Assembly (NCBI GenBank): GCA_028712015.1
Contig: JAQTRB010000025.1
Location: 1 to 6,318 of the forward strand
DNA: 6,318 bases
Direction: 5' to 3'
From: Syntrophales bacterium
GTDB lineage: Bacteria > Desulfobacterota > Syntrophia > Syntrophales > UBA5619
Shown here: one piece after another, positions 1-5,573 of the stretch
How the letters are laid out: each line of letters opens with the position of its first letter
Position numbering within the stretch: position 1 is the first letter of the stretch
Translations under genes and position numbers: made by a program
The notes under the pieces: generated by a model
What the model saw: only the letters and a program-made list of their open reading frames with translations
Databases searched by the model: none
Told to the model about the DNA's origin: nothing

Positions 1-150
1 ATTGAAACCTTTCTCTTTAACCACCGTGGCGAGTTGCTTGATGCTGTCCGCGCCGTCGATGATGACGGGTTCGATCCAGGGAATGCATTTCATTCCCAAG
101 CCCATGATGAACTGATAGGTACGATAACACGCTTTTCTGAATGCCCACAT
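1..150 (-). CDS. Iron-containing alcohol dehydrogenase, N-terminal fragment (cut by window edge)
   Basis: Only the first 50 codons are present; the gene continues past the left edge. The protein begins MWAFRKACYRTYQFIMGLGM and continues with a CIPWIEPVIIDG segment and then an IKQLATVVKEKG segment. This pattern (aromatic/basic N-terminal helix, a P-W-x-E-P motif, then a short helix ending in KEKG before the first nucleotide-binding strand) is typical of the N-terminus of one group of iron-containing (type III) alcohol dehydrogenases, which use NAD(P) and a metal to interconvert alcohols and aldehydes or ketones in the cytoplasm. The GGxxS nucleotide motif and metal-binding His/Asp residues lie outside the window, so the call rests on the N-terminus alone. 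The ATG at 148-150 has a good ribosome site (GGGAGG, 159-164 on the complement) 8 nt upstream. It lies downstream of, and on the same strand as, an aldo/keto reductase gene; a candidate promoter in the spacer suggests it can be transcribed separately. Confidence 0.68.
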   Translation of the reverse strand, partial: MWAFRKACYRTYQFIMGLGMKCIPWIEPVIIDGADSIKQLATVVKEKGFN

Positions 151-173
151 GATGATGACCTCCCATTGTCCAA

Positions 174-202
174 ATTGTACCACATGTTAAACCAGAGGTC
201 AG
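174..202 (-). promoter_or_regulatory. Candidate sigma70 promoter for the alcohol dehydrogenase gene
   Basis: On the minus strand, a -35-like CTGACC (197-202) is followed after exactly 17 nt by TACAAT (174-179), a 5/6 match to the -10 consensus. The predicted start of transcription would fall near 166-168, leaving a leader of under 20 nt that contains the GGGAGG ribosome site. The -35 element matches consensus at only 4 of 6 positions, so an activator or UP element may be needed; an AT-rich dyad sits immediately upstream. Confidence 0.45.
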
Positions 203-203
203 C

Positions 204-229
204 TATTTTAATTATTTACGATTAAAATA
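204..229. repeat. AT-rich 9-bp inverted repeat upstream of the alcohol dehydrogenase promoter
   Basis: TATTTTAAT (204-212) and ATTAAAATA (221-229) are perfect inverted copies around an 8-nt spacer. The element lies in an AT-rich island within otherwise GC-rich DNA, directly upstream of the candidate -35 box at 197-202. It could be an activator or repressor site, an UP element, or a weak AT-rich hairpin at the end of the upstream reductase transcript. It has no GC-rich stem plus U-tract, so it is not a classical intrinsic terminator. Confidence 0.5.
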
Positions 230-268
230 TTGTATCGATGGGATAAGAGGATTTGCCAAAAACGTCGT

Positions 269-1258
269 CTAGCGCAGCGCATCGCCCATGCGAAACTCAT
301 GGGTCAATTCGTCAAGTTTGGCCTTGCATGCGGGATCAAGCTTCAGCTCAGCCGCGGCCAGACCGGCATCTACATGTTCGGGCTTGCTGGCGCCGATGAT
401 CGGGGCGGTTATGACCGGATTGGCGATCACCCAGGCCACCGCCAACGTCGCGGGTGCCACGCCTGCCTCCCCGGCTATTTTTACGATGGTGTCCACCGTA
501 TCGAATTCTCTGTCATGCCAGTACCGATCGGTGTACATTTTTGCCGCCCGACCAACGGAAAAGCGGCCTTCAACGGGCGCCAAAGAACGCTTGTGTTTCC
601 CCGTCAGCATCCCTCCCGCGAGCGGATTGTATGGAATGACGGCAATGCCTTCCTCTTCGCACAACGGGAACAGTTCCCGTTCGTTTTGCCTGAAGAGAAG
701 ATTGTAGCGTGGCTGGACGGACACGAATTTGTGCAGTCCCATCGCTTCGCTGCGACCCAATGCACGGGCGAGACGCCACGCTTGATAGTTGGAACAGCCG
801 ATATAACGAGCCTTGCCGCTGCGAAGTACGGTGTCGAAGGCTTCAAGGGTTTCGTCCATCGGCGTATCGGTATCCGGATGGTGTACCTGATAGAGATCAA
901 CGTAGTCCGTACCCAGACGCCTGAGCGATGCATCGATGGCATTCAGCACATGCTTTCTCGAAGCGCCTCGCTGCCAGGCAAGCGGTCCCATCGCGAAGCC
1001 GCACTTGGTGGCCAAGATAAACTGTTCGCGCTTTCCGTAAAGCCACCGCCCGACGATTTCCTCAGTGCGTCCGACCAGTTCCAGCGTGCTCCCCAGCGGA
1101 TACACGTCTGCGGTGTCAATGAAGTTTATGCCGCCTTGCGCGGCTTTGTCGAGAATCGCAAAAGAAGCAGCCTCATCGCTCTGTAACCCAAAGGTCATGG
1201 TACCCAGGCAGAGTTTGGAAACTTGAAGCCCGGTTCTGCCGAAGCGAATATATTGCAT
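269..1258 (-). CDS. Aldo/keto reductase
   Basis: This 329-residue protein is a full-length NADPH-type aldo/keto reductase, a cytoplasmic (beta/alpha)8-barrel enzyme reducing aldehydes or ketones to alcohols. The usual N-terminal pattern YIRFGRTGLQVSKLCLGTMTFG is present. The catalytic tetrad can be placed at Asp48 and Tyr53 (in FIDTADVY), Lys85 (ILATK) and His126 (DLYQVHHPD). The family signature continues with GKARYIGCSNY (148-158), the VQPRYNLL strand (181-188), YNPLAGGMLTGK (210-221, cofactor loop) and the C-terminal IIGASKPEHV segment (287-296) that binds the 2'-phosphate of NADPH in relatives. Length matches the large bacterial branch with YajO/Tas-like members; the substrate cannot be read from the sequence. 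The ATG at 1256-1258 follows AAGGA by about 8 nt. An intrinsic terminator of the upstream lipoprotein gene sits only about 20 nt before the start, so expression may come from readthrough or from a promoter I could not identify. The neighbouring downstream gene is an alcohol dehydrogenase, consistent with shared small-molecule redox metabolism. Confidence 0.95.
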   Translation of the reverse strand: MQYIRFGRTGLQVSKLCLGTMTFGLQSDEAASFAILDKAAQGGINFIDTADVYPLGSTLELVGRTEEIVGRWLYGKREQFILATKCGFAMGPLAWQRGASRKHVLNAIDASLRRLGTDYVDLYQVHHPDTDTPMDETLEAFDTVLRSGKARYIGCSNYQAWRLARALGRSEAMGLHKFVSVQPRYNLLFRQNERELFPLCEEEGIAVIPYNPLAGGMLTGKHKRSLAPVEGRFSVGRAAKMYTDRYWHDREFDTVDTIVKIAGEAGVAPATLAVAWVIANPVITAPIIGASKPEHVDAGLAAAELKLDPACKAKLDELTHEFRMGDALR

Positions 1259-1271
1259 GGTTGTTTTCCTT

Positions 1272-1308
1272 GAAAGAAAAGCGTTCCACCGGAATCGGCG
1301 GAACGCTT
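1272..1308 (-). terminator. Intrinsic terminator of the lipoprotein gene
   Basis: On the minus strand, AAGCGTTCC (complement of 1300-1308) pairs with GGAACGCTT (complement of 1279-1287). After one mismatch the stem continues with CCG/CGG (1289-1291 with 1296-1298), closing a 4-nt loop. The stem is followed by TTCTTTC, giving a typical Rho-independent terminator 32 nt after the lipoprotein stop codon. It also lies in the short leader of the aldo/keto reductase gene, separating the two transcripts. Confidence 0.8.
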
Positions 1309-1340
1309 CTCTCCATCTGAATCCATCCGGACAAGCGGTC

Positions 1341-1937
1341 CTACTTCTTTGCCTTCTTCGCGGAGATCGCCTTGGCCGGAGCCGCGGCCAATTCCTTCAG
1401 CGCGGCTTCCCATTTTTCAATGACGGCCTTCAGTTCGGCCGCTTTTTCCTTCGCACCGATCGGATCGGCGGCGATCGCATCCTTGGCGGCTTTGAGGTTG
1501 TCCCCGAAGGCCTTGGCATCGGCAGTCCAGGCGTCCTTTTTCTCCTTCATCTGCTTTTCGACCTTCTTGGCGGCGGCCTCGACGCCCTTCCAGCCCTCTT
1601 CGAGCGCGGCTACGGCAGCGGTCGCCTCGTCGGCAACGGCCTTCTTGCCCGTCTCGACGGCGCCGGCAGCCTTCTCGAAGGCGGCTTTGGCATCCACATA
1701 GCCCTGTTTGGCCTCCTTGTACTTCTTGTCCTTCACCTGAGCCTCGGCGGCTTCCCAAACCTTCTTGGCGGCATCCAGATCGGCGGCGGCATACTTGTCG
1801 GCGCCCGCGGACATGGCGGCGTCCATCGCGGCCTTGGCGGCATTCTGTTCCGCCTCGGGGGGCTTTGAACAACCGATGAAAACCAATGCCAGCGCAAGAA
1901 CCATCATCAATGATACTGAATACTTGAAACTCTTCAT
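1341..1937 (-). CDS. Ala/Lys-rich helical lipoprotein (DUF4398-like)
   Basis: The 198-residue product starts MKSFKYSVSL, has a hydrophobic segment at residues 8-21 and a lipobox FIGC with the lipidated cysteine at position 23, so it should be processed by signal peptidase II and anchored in a membrane, probably the outer membrane. The mature part is strongly rich in Ala, Lys, Glu and Asp, has no further cysteine, and reads as long amphipathic helices. Residues about 45-95 (YAAADLDAAKKVWEAAEA, then KYKEAKQGYVDAKAAFEKA) follow the helical-hairpin spacing I associate with DUF4398-type periplasmic lipoproteins; this family link is an inference from pattern. The tail is AKKAKK. The ATG at 1935-1937 was chosen because AAGGAGG (1944-1950) lies 6 nt upstream and the signal peptide starts there; a 10-codon upstream extension would lie across this ribosome site. 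The gene has its own promoter and terminator. Molecular function is unknown; an envelope-spacing or scaffold role is only a guess. Confidence 0.88.
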   Translation of the reverse strand: MKSFKYSVSLMMVLALALVFIGCSKPPEAEQNAAKAAMDAAMSAGADKYAAADLDAAKKVWEAAEAQVKDKKYKEAKQGYVDAKAAFEKAAGAVETGKKAVADEATAAVAALEEGWKGVEAAAKKVEKQMKEKKDAWTADAKAFGDNLKAAKDAIAADPIGAKEKAAELKAVIEKWEAALKELAAAPAKAISAKKAKK

Positions 1938-1956
1938 CCCCAACCTCCTTAGTTGA

Positions 1957-1967
1957 ATGATTATCAT
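1957..1967. promoter_or_regulatory. Fur-box-like palindrome ATGATAATCAT
   Basis: The 11-bp perfect palindrome ATGAT-A-ATCAT (read on the minus strand) lies between the lipoprotein promoter and its ribosome site, about 18 nt after the predicted transcription start. It equals the centre of the 19-bp Fur consensus; including the next T, 12 of 19 positions match, but the outer arms do not. It could be a Fur or other regulator site acting as a roadblock, or a chance dyad. Confidence 0.35.
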
Positions 1968-1991
1968 GGCTTCCGATTTGAAAGCGCTGCT

Positions 1992-2019
1992 TCTATATAC
2001 CTTTTTCCGGCGTTGTCAA
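1992..2019 (-). promoter_or_regulatory. Sigma70 promoter of the lipoprotein gene
   Basis: On the minus strand TTGACA (2014-2019) is a perfect -35 box, followed after 16 nt by TATAGA (1992-1997), a 4/6 -10 box that overlaps an alternating TATATA stretch. The start of transcription should fall near 1985, giving a leader of about 48 nt with the AAGGAGG site. The promoter lies within the 113-nt spacer after the murJ stop codon, so the lipoprotein can be expressed independently of murJ. Confidence 0.7.
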
Positions 2020-2050
2020 GATGGATGTTTCGAACAGATCGCGCCAATTT

Positions 2051-3634
2051 TCAGTGTTTCGACAGGCGGCGGCGGATCGAACCGATGACGTCGGTCATCT
2101 CCGGGCTCTTCAGAAGCAGGGCCGCGCCGAAGAAGGCGACGGCGCCGCCGGCGACACAGAGGGCCAAGTGGGTGAACCTTGCGTTGAAGGGAGCGGTTAT
2201 GTTCCAGGGATACAGCAGGCCGATCAGGAGGATGATCCCCCCCATGACGACGGAGGCCAGAAAAGTCCGGCCGATCGACCGGTAGAATTCCCGGTTCAGA
2301 AGTTTCCCGATGCGACGGCGGAGAATGATCCAGAGCATCCCCACGTTCACGGCGGTGGCGATGGAGGTGGCCAGCGCCAGTCCGCCATGCTTCAGCGGGA
2401 ACATCAGCGCGACGCTGAAGAGGACGTTGACGATCAATGCGACGATTGCGGCCTTCATCGGGGCCTTCGTGTCCTGGAGGGAGTAGAAGGCCGCGACGAT
2501 GATCCGAATCACGGAGAAGGCCCAGAGGCCGACGGCATAACAGAGGAGGGCCTGCGCCGTGAGCAGGGTCGATGGAACGCCGAACTCGCCCCGCTGGAAA
2601 AGAACGGAGATGATCGGAATCCGGAGCGCGATCAGCGCGACCGTCGCCGGGATCGTAATGAAGAGGATGATCCGCAGCGAGAAGGAGATCGTCCGTTTCA
2701 TCTCTTCGAAACGTCCCTTCGCGACCTGCTCTGAGAAGCTGGGGAGCGTCGCCGTTCCCACGGCGATCGCGAAAACCCCGAGAGGAAGTTCGACGATCCG
2801 GTCGGCGTAATAAAGGTAGGAGACGCTCCCCGTCGGCAGCAGCGACGCGAGGATCGTCCCGATGAAGATGTTGATCTGGTAAATCGCCGCCCCGAAAACC
2901 GCGGGCAGCATCAGCAGACCGATCCGTTTGACTCCCGGATGGCGAAAGCGGAAGTTCGGCCTCAGCCTGACTCCCATTCGGACAAGGAAGGGCCATTGCA
3001 TCGCAAGCTGGAGCACGCCGCCCGCCATCACGCCGACCGCGAGCGCGGTGATCGGCTCCGGGAAAAAGTCGCGGAGGGTCAGCGCCGCCAGGATCATCGC
3101 GATGTTCAGGACGACGGGCGACAGCGCCGGCGCCGCGAAGTGCCTGAGCGAGTTGAGTATCCCCATGCACAGGGCCACGAGCGAAATCAACAGGATGTAG
3201 GGGAACATCAGCCGGGTCAGGAAAACGGCAAGATCGTACTGGACGGGCGTCTTGGCGAAGCCGGGCGCCATGATCGTCACGATGAGCGGCGAGCAGAGAA
3301 CGCCGAGAAGTGAAACAACGACGAGCAGGATCGACAGGGCTGTGAAGGCGATATCAGCCAGCTCCAGCGCCTCCTCCCGGGTTCTGTTCTTCAGGTATTC
3401 CGTGAAGACCGGGACAAAGGAGACGGTCAGCGACCCCTCGGCGAGGAGCCGGCGGAGCAGGTTCGGGATCCGGAAGGCCACAAAGAAGGCGTCCGTCGAG
3501 AGACCGGCGCCGAAGAATCCGGCCACAATCATATCCCGGACAAATCCGAAGACGCGGGAAAGCATCGTCGCCGTCCCCACGACGCCCGCCGCCCGGACGA
3601 CCCGTGAATTTTCGGAACCGTGTATCTCGCCCAT
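2051..3634 (-). CDS. murJ: Lipid II flippase MurJ (MviN family)
   Basis: The 527-residue integral membrane protein belongs to the MurJ/MviN branch of the MOP exporter superfamily and flips the peptidoglycan precursor lipid II across the inner membrane. The diagnostic N-terminal block is intact: SRVFGFVRD (26-34), TDAFFVAFRIPNLLRR (47-62) and AEGSLTVSFVPVF. Arg27, Arg33 and Arg61/62 align with the arginines (R18, R24, R52/53 in E. coli) essential for flipping, and the central YADRIVELPLGVF motif contains the equivalent of R270. Hydrophobic segments throughout fit the usual 14 helices, and the length matches the family. The ATG at 3632-3634 is preferred: AGGA (3645-3648) lies 10 nt upstream and the protein begins MGEIHGSENSR, just ahead of the first helix. 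A TTG-initiated extension to 3688 would add 18 residues without family support. It is downstream of yggU across about 170 nt of hairpin-containing spacer. No clear terminator follows. Confidence 0.97.
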   Translation of the reverse strand: MGEIHGSENSRVVRAAGVVGTATMLSRVFGFVRDMIVAGFFGAGLSTDAFFVAFRIPNLLRRLLAEGSLTVSFVPVFTEYLKNRTREEALELADIAFTALSILLVVVSLLGVLCSPLIVTIMAPGFAKTPVQYDLAVFLTRLMFPYILLISLVALCMGILNSLRHFAAPALSPVVLNIAMILAALTLRDFFPEPITALAVGVMAGGVLQLAMQWPFLVRMGVRLRPNFRFRHPGVKRIGLLMLPAVFGAAIYQINIFIGTILASLLPTGSVSYLYYADRIVELPLGVFAIAVGTATLPSFSEQVAKGRFEEMKRTISFSLRIILFITIPATVALIALRIPIISVLFQRGEFGVPSTLLTAQALLCYAVGLWAFSVIRIIVAAFYSLQDTKAPMKAAIVALIVNVLFSVALMFPLKHGGLALATSIATAVNVGMLWIILRRRIGKLLNREFYRSIGRTFLASVVMGGIILLIGLLYPWNITAPFNARFTHLALCVAGGAVAFFGAALLLKSPEMTDVIGSIRRRLSKH

Positions 3635-3805
3635 CGTAAAACTTTCCTGAAACCTGTCTGTTCCGGCCCGGTATCGGAACGACCTCAAGATCCGGGCCCT
3701 TTTGGACCGGACCTTATTTCCACCCTGCCCTCGCTTCGCTGCGGGTGCAGGGCGCCCCGAAAAATATCCACTGCCCGCTTCCCGGATCCTATTGCCGGGT
3801 TGCGA
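3635..3805. other. Intergenic spacer between yggU and murJ with hairpins
   Basis: This 171-nt spacer has no credible gene. It contains three inverted repeats: GTTCCG/CGGAAC (3660-3665 with 3675-3680), TCCGG/CCGGA with two inner pairs around a CTTTT loop (about 3691-3711), and the long hairpin at 3723-3752. None is followed by a clear U-tract on the minus strand, so they look like leader structures, Rho-dependent ends or REP-like elements rather than intrinsic terminators. I could not identify a strong promoter for murJ here. Confidence 0.5.
3723..3752. repeat. GC-rich imperfect hairpin, possible REP-like element
   Basis: CCCTGC (3723-3728) pairs with GCAGGG (3747-3752); after one mismatch CTCGC (3730-3734) pairs with GCGGG (3741-3745, one G-U), closing a 6-nt loop. 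This gives about 11 pairs in 30 nt, located in the middle of the yggU-murJ spacer. Absence of a U-tract on either side argues against an intrinsic terminator. Confidence 0.45.
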
Positions 3806-4102
3806 TCAATCCTGAAACGCCGCGAACCGGGCGACGATTTCGGCGGCCCTTGCCCCCTTCACCTCGACGGTTTTTGCCCGGGACGCATGACCCGCAACGA
3901 TGGTCACCCGAGCCCGCTTCACGCCGAGCAGTTCCGCCAGCAGTTCGATGCAGGCCTCGTTCGCCTTTCCCTCCACCGGAGGGGCCGTGATCCGGAGCTT
4001 CAACGCATCGTCCCGGATGCCGACCGCTTCATTCCGGGAAGCCCGCGGGACGACCCGGATGCGAAAAACGACGCCTGTCGATGTTTCGCGGATCGAAATC
4101 AT
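3806..4102 (-). CDS. yggU: DUF167 (YggU) family protein
   Basis: The 98-residue product is a complete member of the small DUF167/YggU family, whose biochemical function is not established. The conserved features are all visible: the first strand VFRIRVVPRASRNEAVG (residues about 12-28), the signature LKLRITAPPVEGKANEA (45-61), helix LLAELLGV, and the final strand pair RVTIVAGHASRAKTVEV (76-92). Length is normal for the family (about 95-105). The ATG at 4100-4102 is chosen because it gives the family-typical N-terminus; a weak GGTGA site lies 7 nt upstream, within the end of yggT. A TTG start at 4135 would overlap yggT by 26 nt and add residues not typical of the family. The stop of yggT lies 7 nt before this start, so translation is probably coupled and the two genes cotranscribed, an arrangement common in bacteria. 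Confidence 0.92.
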   Translation of the reverse strand: MISIRETSTGVVFRIRVVPRASRNEAVGIRDDALKLRITAPPVEGKANEACIELLAELLGVKRARVTIVAGHASRAKTVEVKGARAAEIVARFAAFQD

Positions 4103-4109
4103 GGTCTGA

Positions 4110-4409
4110 TCACCGGAAAGAATAGGCAAGCTCAAGGAGGCTCTTCACCAGGAAGCTCTGCAGGAAGAGGATGAGCAGCAGAATGATGATGGGCGAAAAA
4201 TCGATGCCCATCCCCCGAATGGGCAGCCATCTCCGAATTGGGGCCATGACCGGTTCGGTGACCTGGTAAATGAAGCGCACGATCGGATTGTAGGGATCGG
4301 GATTGACCCAGGAGAGGACCGACCGGATGATGATGAGCCACAGGTAGACGGTCAGCGCGACATCGACAATCCGGGCGATGGCGACAATAAAATTCCCGAA
4401 GACAAACAT
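4110..4409 (-). CDS. yggT: YggT-family integral membrane protein
   Basis: The 99-residue protein is a single YggT domain: a hydrophobic helix at residues about 8-34 ending in the conserved SWVNPDPYNPIVRFIYQVTE block, the P-V-M-A-P-I-R-R segment (53-60), and a second hydrophobic helix at about 72-94. It should sit in the inner membrane with two spans. Family members have been linked to osmotic stress tolerance and, in plastids (CCB3/YCF19 relatives) and other bacteria, to membrane complex assembly or cell division; the exact role here is unknown. The ATG at 4407-4409 has GGGAGG (4420-4425) 10 nt upstream. It is followed after 7 nt by yggU. In many genomes this gene adjoins proC; here proC is 1.2 kb away on the other strand. 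Confidence 0.93.
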   Translation of the reverse strand: MFVFGNFIVAIARIVDVALTVYLWLIIIRSVLSWVNPDPYNPIVRFIYQVTEPVMAPIRRWLPIRGMGIDFSPIIILLLILFLQSFLVKSLLELAYSFR

Positions 4410-4532
4410 GCTTTTACGGCCTCCCTTGACCCCTTTCGCTCGAAGGGGGATGTGCGATTTCCCCGCGGCGGAAGGCGTTTGGCTTGAGGTTTCGCCGGCA
4501 ACCGGGAACCGAATACCTTACACCTCAAAAAG
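4410..4532. other. Spacer between hydrolase gene and yggT
   Basis: This 123-nt spacer contains no gene. Next to the yggT ribosome site is a small hairpin, CCCCTT (4430-4435) with AAGGGG (4443-4448) around a 7-nt loop. Without a U-tract it is not a terminator; it could modulate access to the neighbouring GGGAGG site. CTTTTTG directly follows the hydrolase stop on the minus strand but lacks a convincing stem. I cannot place a promoter, so yggT may be read through from the hydrolase gene. Confidence 0.4.
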
Positions 4533-5312
4533 TCATGCCGGCAGTGAACTCACGAAATCCGTGAGGGCCGCGTTGAAGGCCTCCGGGTTTTCCAGCATGA
4601 CGAAATGTCCCGCCCCGGGGATCAAAACAAGCCTGGCTTCGGGGATGTTCTCCCCGAGGCCTTGGGACAGGGCGGGCGGGGTCATTTTGTCATCGGCGCC
4701 GCAGATAACGAGCGCCGGGATTCGGATGGCGGCGACCGCATCCAGGATGTCCAATTTACCGCAGGCGGCAAAATCGCCGTAGAGGATCTCGGGATTTACG
4801 CGGGTGAGGGTTTCTATAAGCAGACCGGAGAGCCGCTCCCGGTTTTCTTTGGCGATCGAAAACTTGGCCGCGAGTCCGATGATTGCGGCCGGGTCCCGTT
4901 TCAGCCCCTCCAGGATGGCGGGATTGACGGGCATTCGCCCCCCACCGCCCACGGGGACCACTGCGGCCGCCATCTGGCCGTACCGGATCACGAAACTCAG
5001 AGAGATGGCGGCGCCGAGGGAGTGGCCGATCAGGACCGGTTTTGCGACTTCCAGTCCCTCCAGGATCTTCTTCACCCACTCCACATAGGCGGATACGTCC
5101 TGTTCTCCGGGCCCATCGGACTGTCCGTGGCCGGGCAGGTCGAGTGCGACAATATTGAAGAGATCCTTCAACGGCGTGTATTGCAGGATCCAATCCGTGT
5201 GACTTCCGCCGGAGCCGTGAATGAAGACCAGCGTCTTCCGATCGGGGAGGAAACCTCCGTTGCTGCTCCAGCAAACCAACTTGCGTCCATCGATTTCCTG
5301 GACGTGGATCAT
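4533..5312 (-). CDS. Alpha/beta-fold hydrolase
   Basis: The 259-residue protein is a complete alpha/beta hydrolase without signal peptide, so cytoplasmic. In order: strand TLVFIHGSGGS (27-37) with the HG oxyanion-hole motif, the VALDLPGHGQSDGP motif (55-68), the nucleophile elbow GHSLG with Ser98, the acid residue in CGADDKMTP (Asp208 most likely), and the catalytic His236 in GAGHFVMLENP. The catalytic triad is therefore intact. The cap region (about 125-185) is short and helical. Family members include esterases, C-C bond hydrolases and lactonases; nothing visible tells which substrate is used. The ATG at 5310-5312 follows AAGGAGGG by 8 nt, a strong ribosome site. It is the first minus-strand gene after the divergent spacer with proC and lies 123 nt before yggT. 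Confidence 0.95.
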   Translation of the reverse strand: MIHVQEIDGRKLVCWSSNGGFLPDRKTLVFIHGSGGSHTDWILQYTPLKDLFNIVALDLPGHGQSDGPGEQDVSAYVEWVKKILEGLEVAKPVLIGHSLGAAISLSFVIRYGQMAAAVVPVGGGGRMPVNPAILEGLKRDPAAIIGLAAKFSIAKENRERLSGLLIETLTRVNPEILYGDFAACGKLDILDAVAAIRIPALVICGADDKMTPPALSQGLGENIPEARLVLIPGAGHFVMLENPEAFNAALTDFVSSLPA

Positions 5313-5453
5313 GCGGCAACCCTCCTTGACGAAATGGATGCTATGACTATCACAACCGGCGCCGTCCGTGCAACGAAAGAATGAAAAAGAAAGGGGTCGG
5401 AATCAACGAAAGATTCCTTGGATCGAAAGCTTGTCGATGGATCGTCAATTGTC
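5313..5453. other. Divergent intergenic region, hydrolase-proximal half
   Basis: This is the left half of the 305-nt region between the divergent hydrolase and proC genes. It contains the AAGGAGGG ribosome site of the hydrolase (5321-5327 core) and otherwise no credible gene. On the minus strand I see a TTGCAC but no well-spaced -10 box, so the hydrolase promoter is not identified. A GTCAA-N5-TTGAC dyad begins at 5444. Confidence 0.5.
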
Positions 5454-5458
5454 TTGAC
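5444..5458. promoter_or_regulatory. Possible operator dyad overlapping the proC -35 box
   Basis: GTCAA (5444-5448) and TTGAC (5454-5458) form a perfect 5-bp inverted repeat with a 5-nt spacer, and the right arm is part of the -35 element. A protein bound here would affect RNA polymerase access. A 5-bp dyad can occur by chance, so this is tentative. Confidence 0.25.
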
Positions 5459-5482
5459 ACACAAGGGTCCTCTTCATATACT
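5454..5482 (+). promoter_or_regulatory. Strong sigma70 promoter reading into proC
   Basis: TTGACA (5454-5459) is a perfect -35 box and TATACT (5477-5482) a 5/6 -10 box, separated by the optimal 17 nt. Transcription should start near 5489, giving a leader of about 130 nt before the proC start codon. This is the best promoter in the window. Confidence 0.82.
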
Positions 5483-5516
5483 CGGCGCACTTCAAAGCGT
5501 TTTCTTCGTTCAGGAT

Positions 5517-5573
5517 ATCGGAAAGATATGGATCGGCGTGCGGCGCCGGCCGAACGGATTTTCCGATCCGTTC
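5517..5573 (+). promoter_or_regulatory. proC leader with mutually exclusive stems
   Basis: GAACGGAT (5552-5559) pairs perfectly with ATCCGTTC (5566-5573) around a 6-nt loop. Two upstream segments compete for the same 3' strand: ATCGGAAA (5517-5524) is complementary to TTTCCGAT (5560-5567), and GGATCGG (5530-5536) to CCGATCC (5563-5569). Only one can form at a time. This could be a regulatory leader of the proC mRNA; there is no U-tract, so any control would more likely be on translation or stability than on termination. Folding energies were not computed. Confidence 0.35.

Noticed and set aside
230..1186. Long plus-strand open frame (318 codons)
   Set aside because: It is antisense to the aldo/keto reductase, whose catalytic motifs are intact; the plus-strand product has no recognisable family and is a GC-rich shadow.
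1257..1868. Plus-strand open frame rich in Leu/Gly (203 codons)
   Set aside because: Antisense to the Ala/Lys-rich lipoprotein; its composition is the complement of GCC/AAG-type codons.
2026..2062. Direct repeat TGTTTCGA (2026-2033 and 2055-2062)
   Set aside because: An 8-bp repeat, one copy covering the end of murJ, without any associated element; likely chance.
2016..3170. Minus-strand open frame of 384 codons overlapping murJ
   Set aside because: Lies in another frame of murJ, Arg/Pro/Asp-rich, with no family features; murJ itself is complete.
4605..5384. Plus-strand open frame of 259 codons
   Set aside because: Antisense to the hydrolase, which has an intact Ser-Asp-His triad and strong ribosome site.
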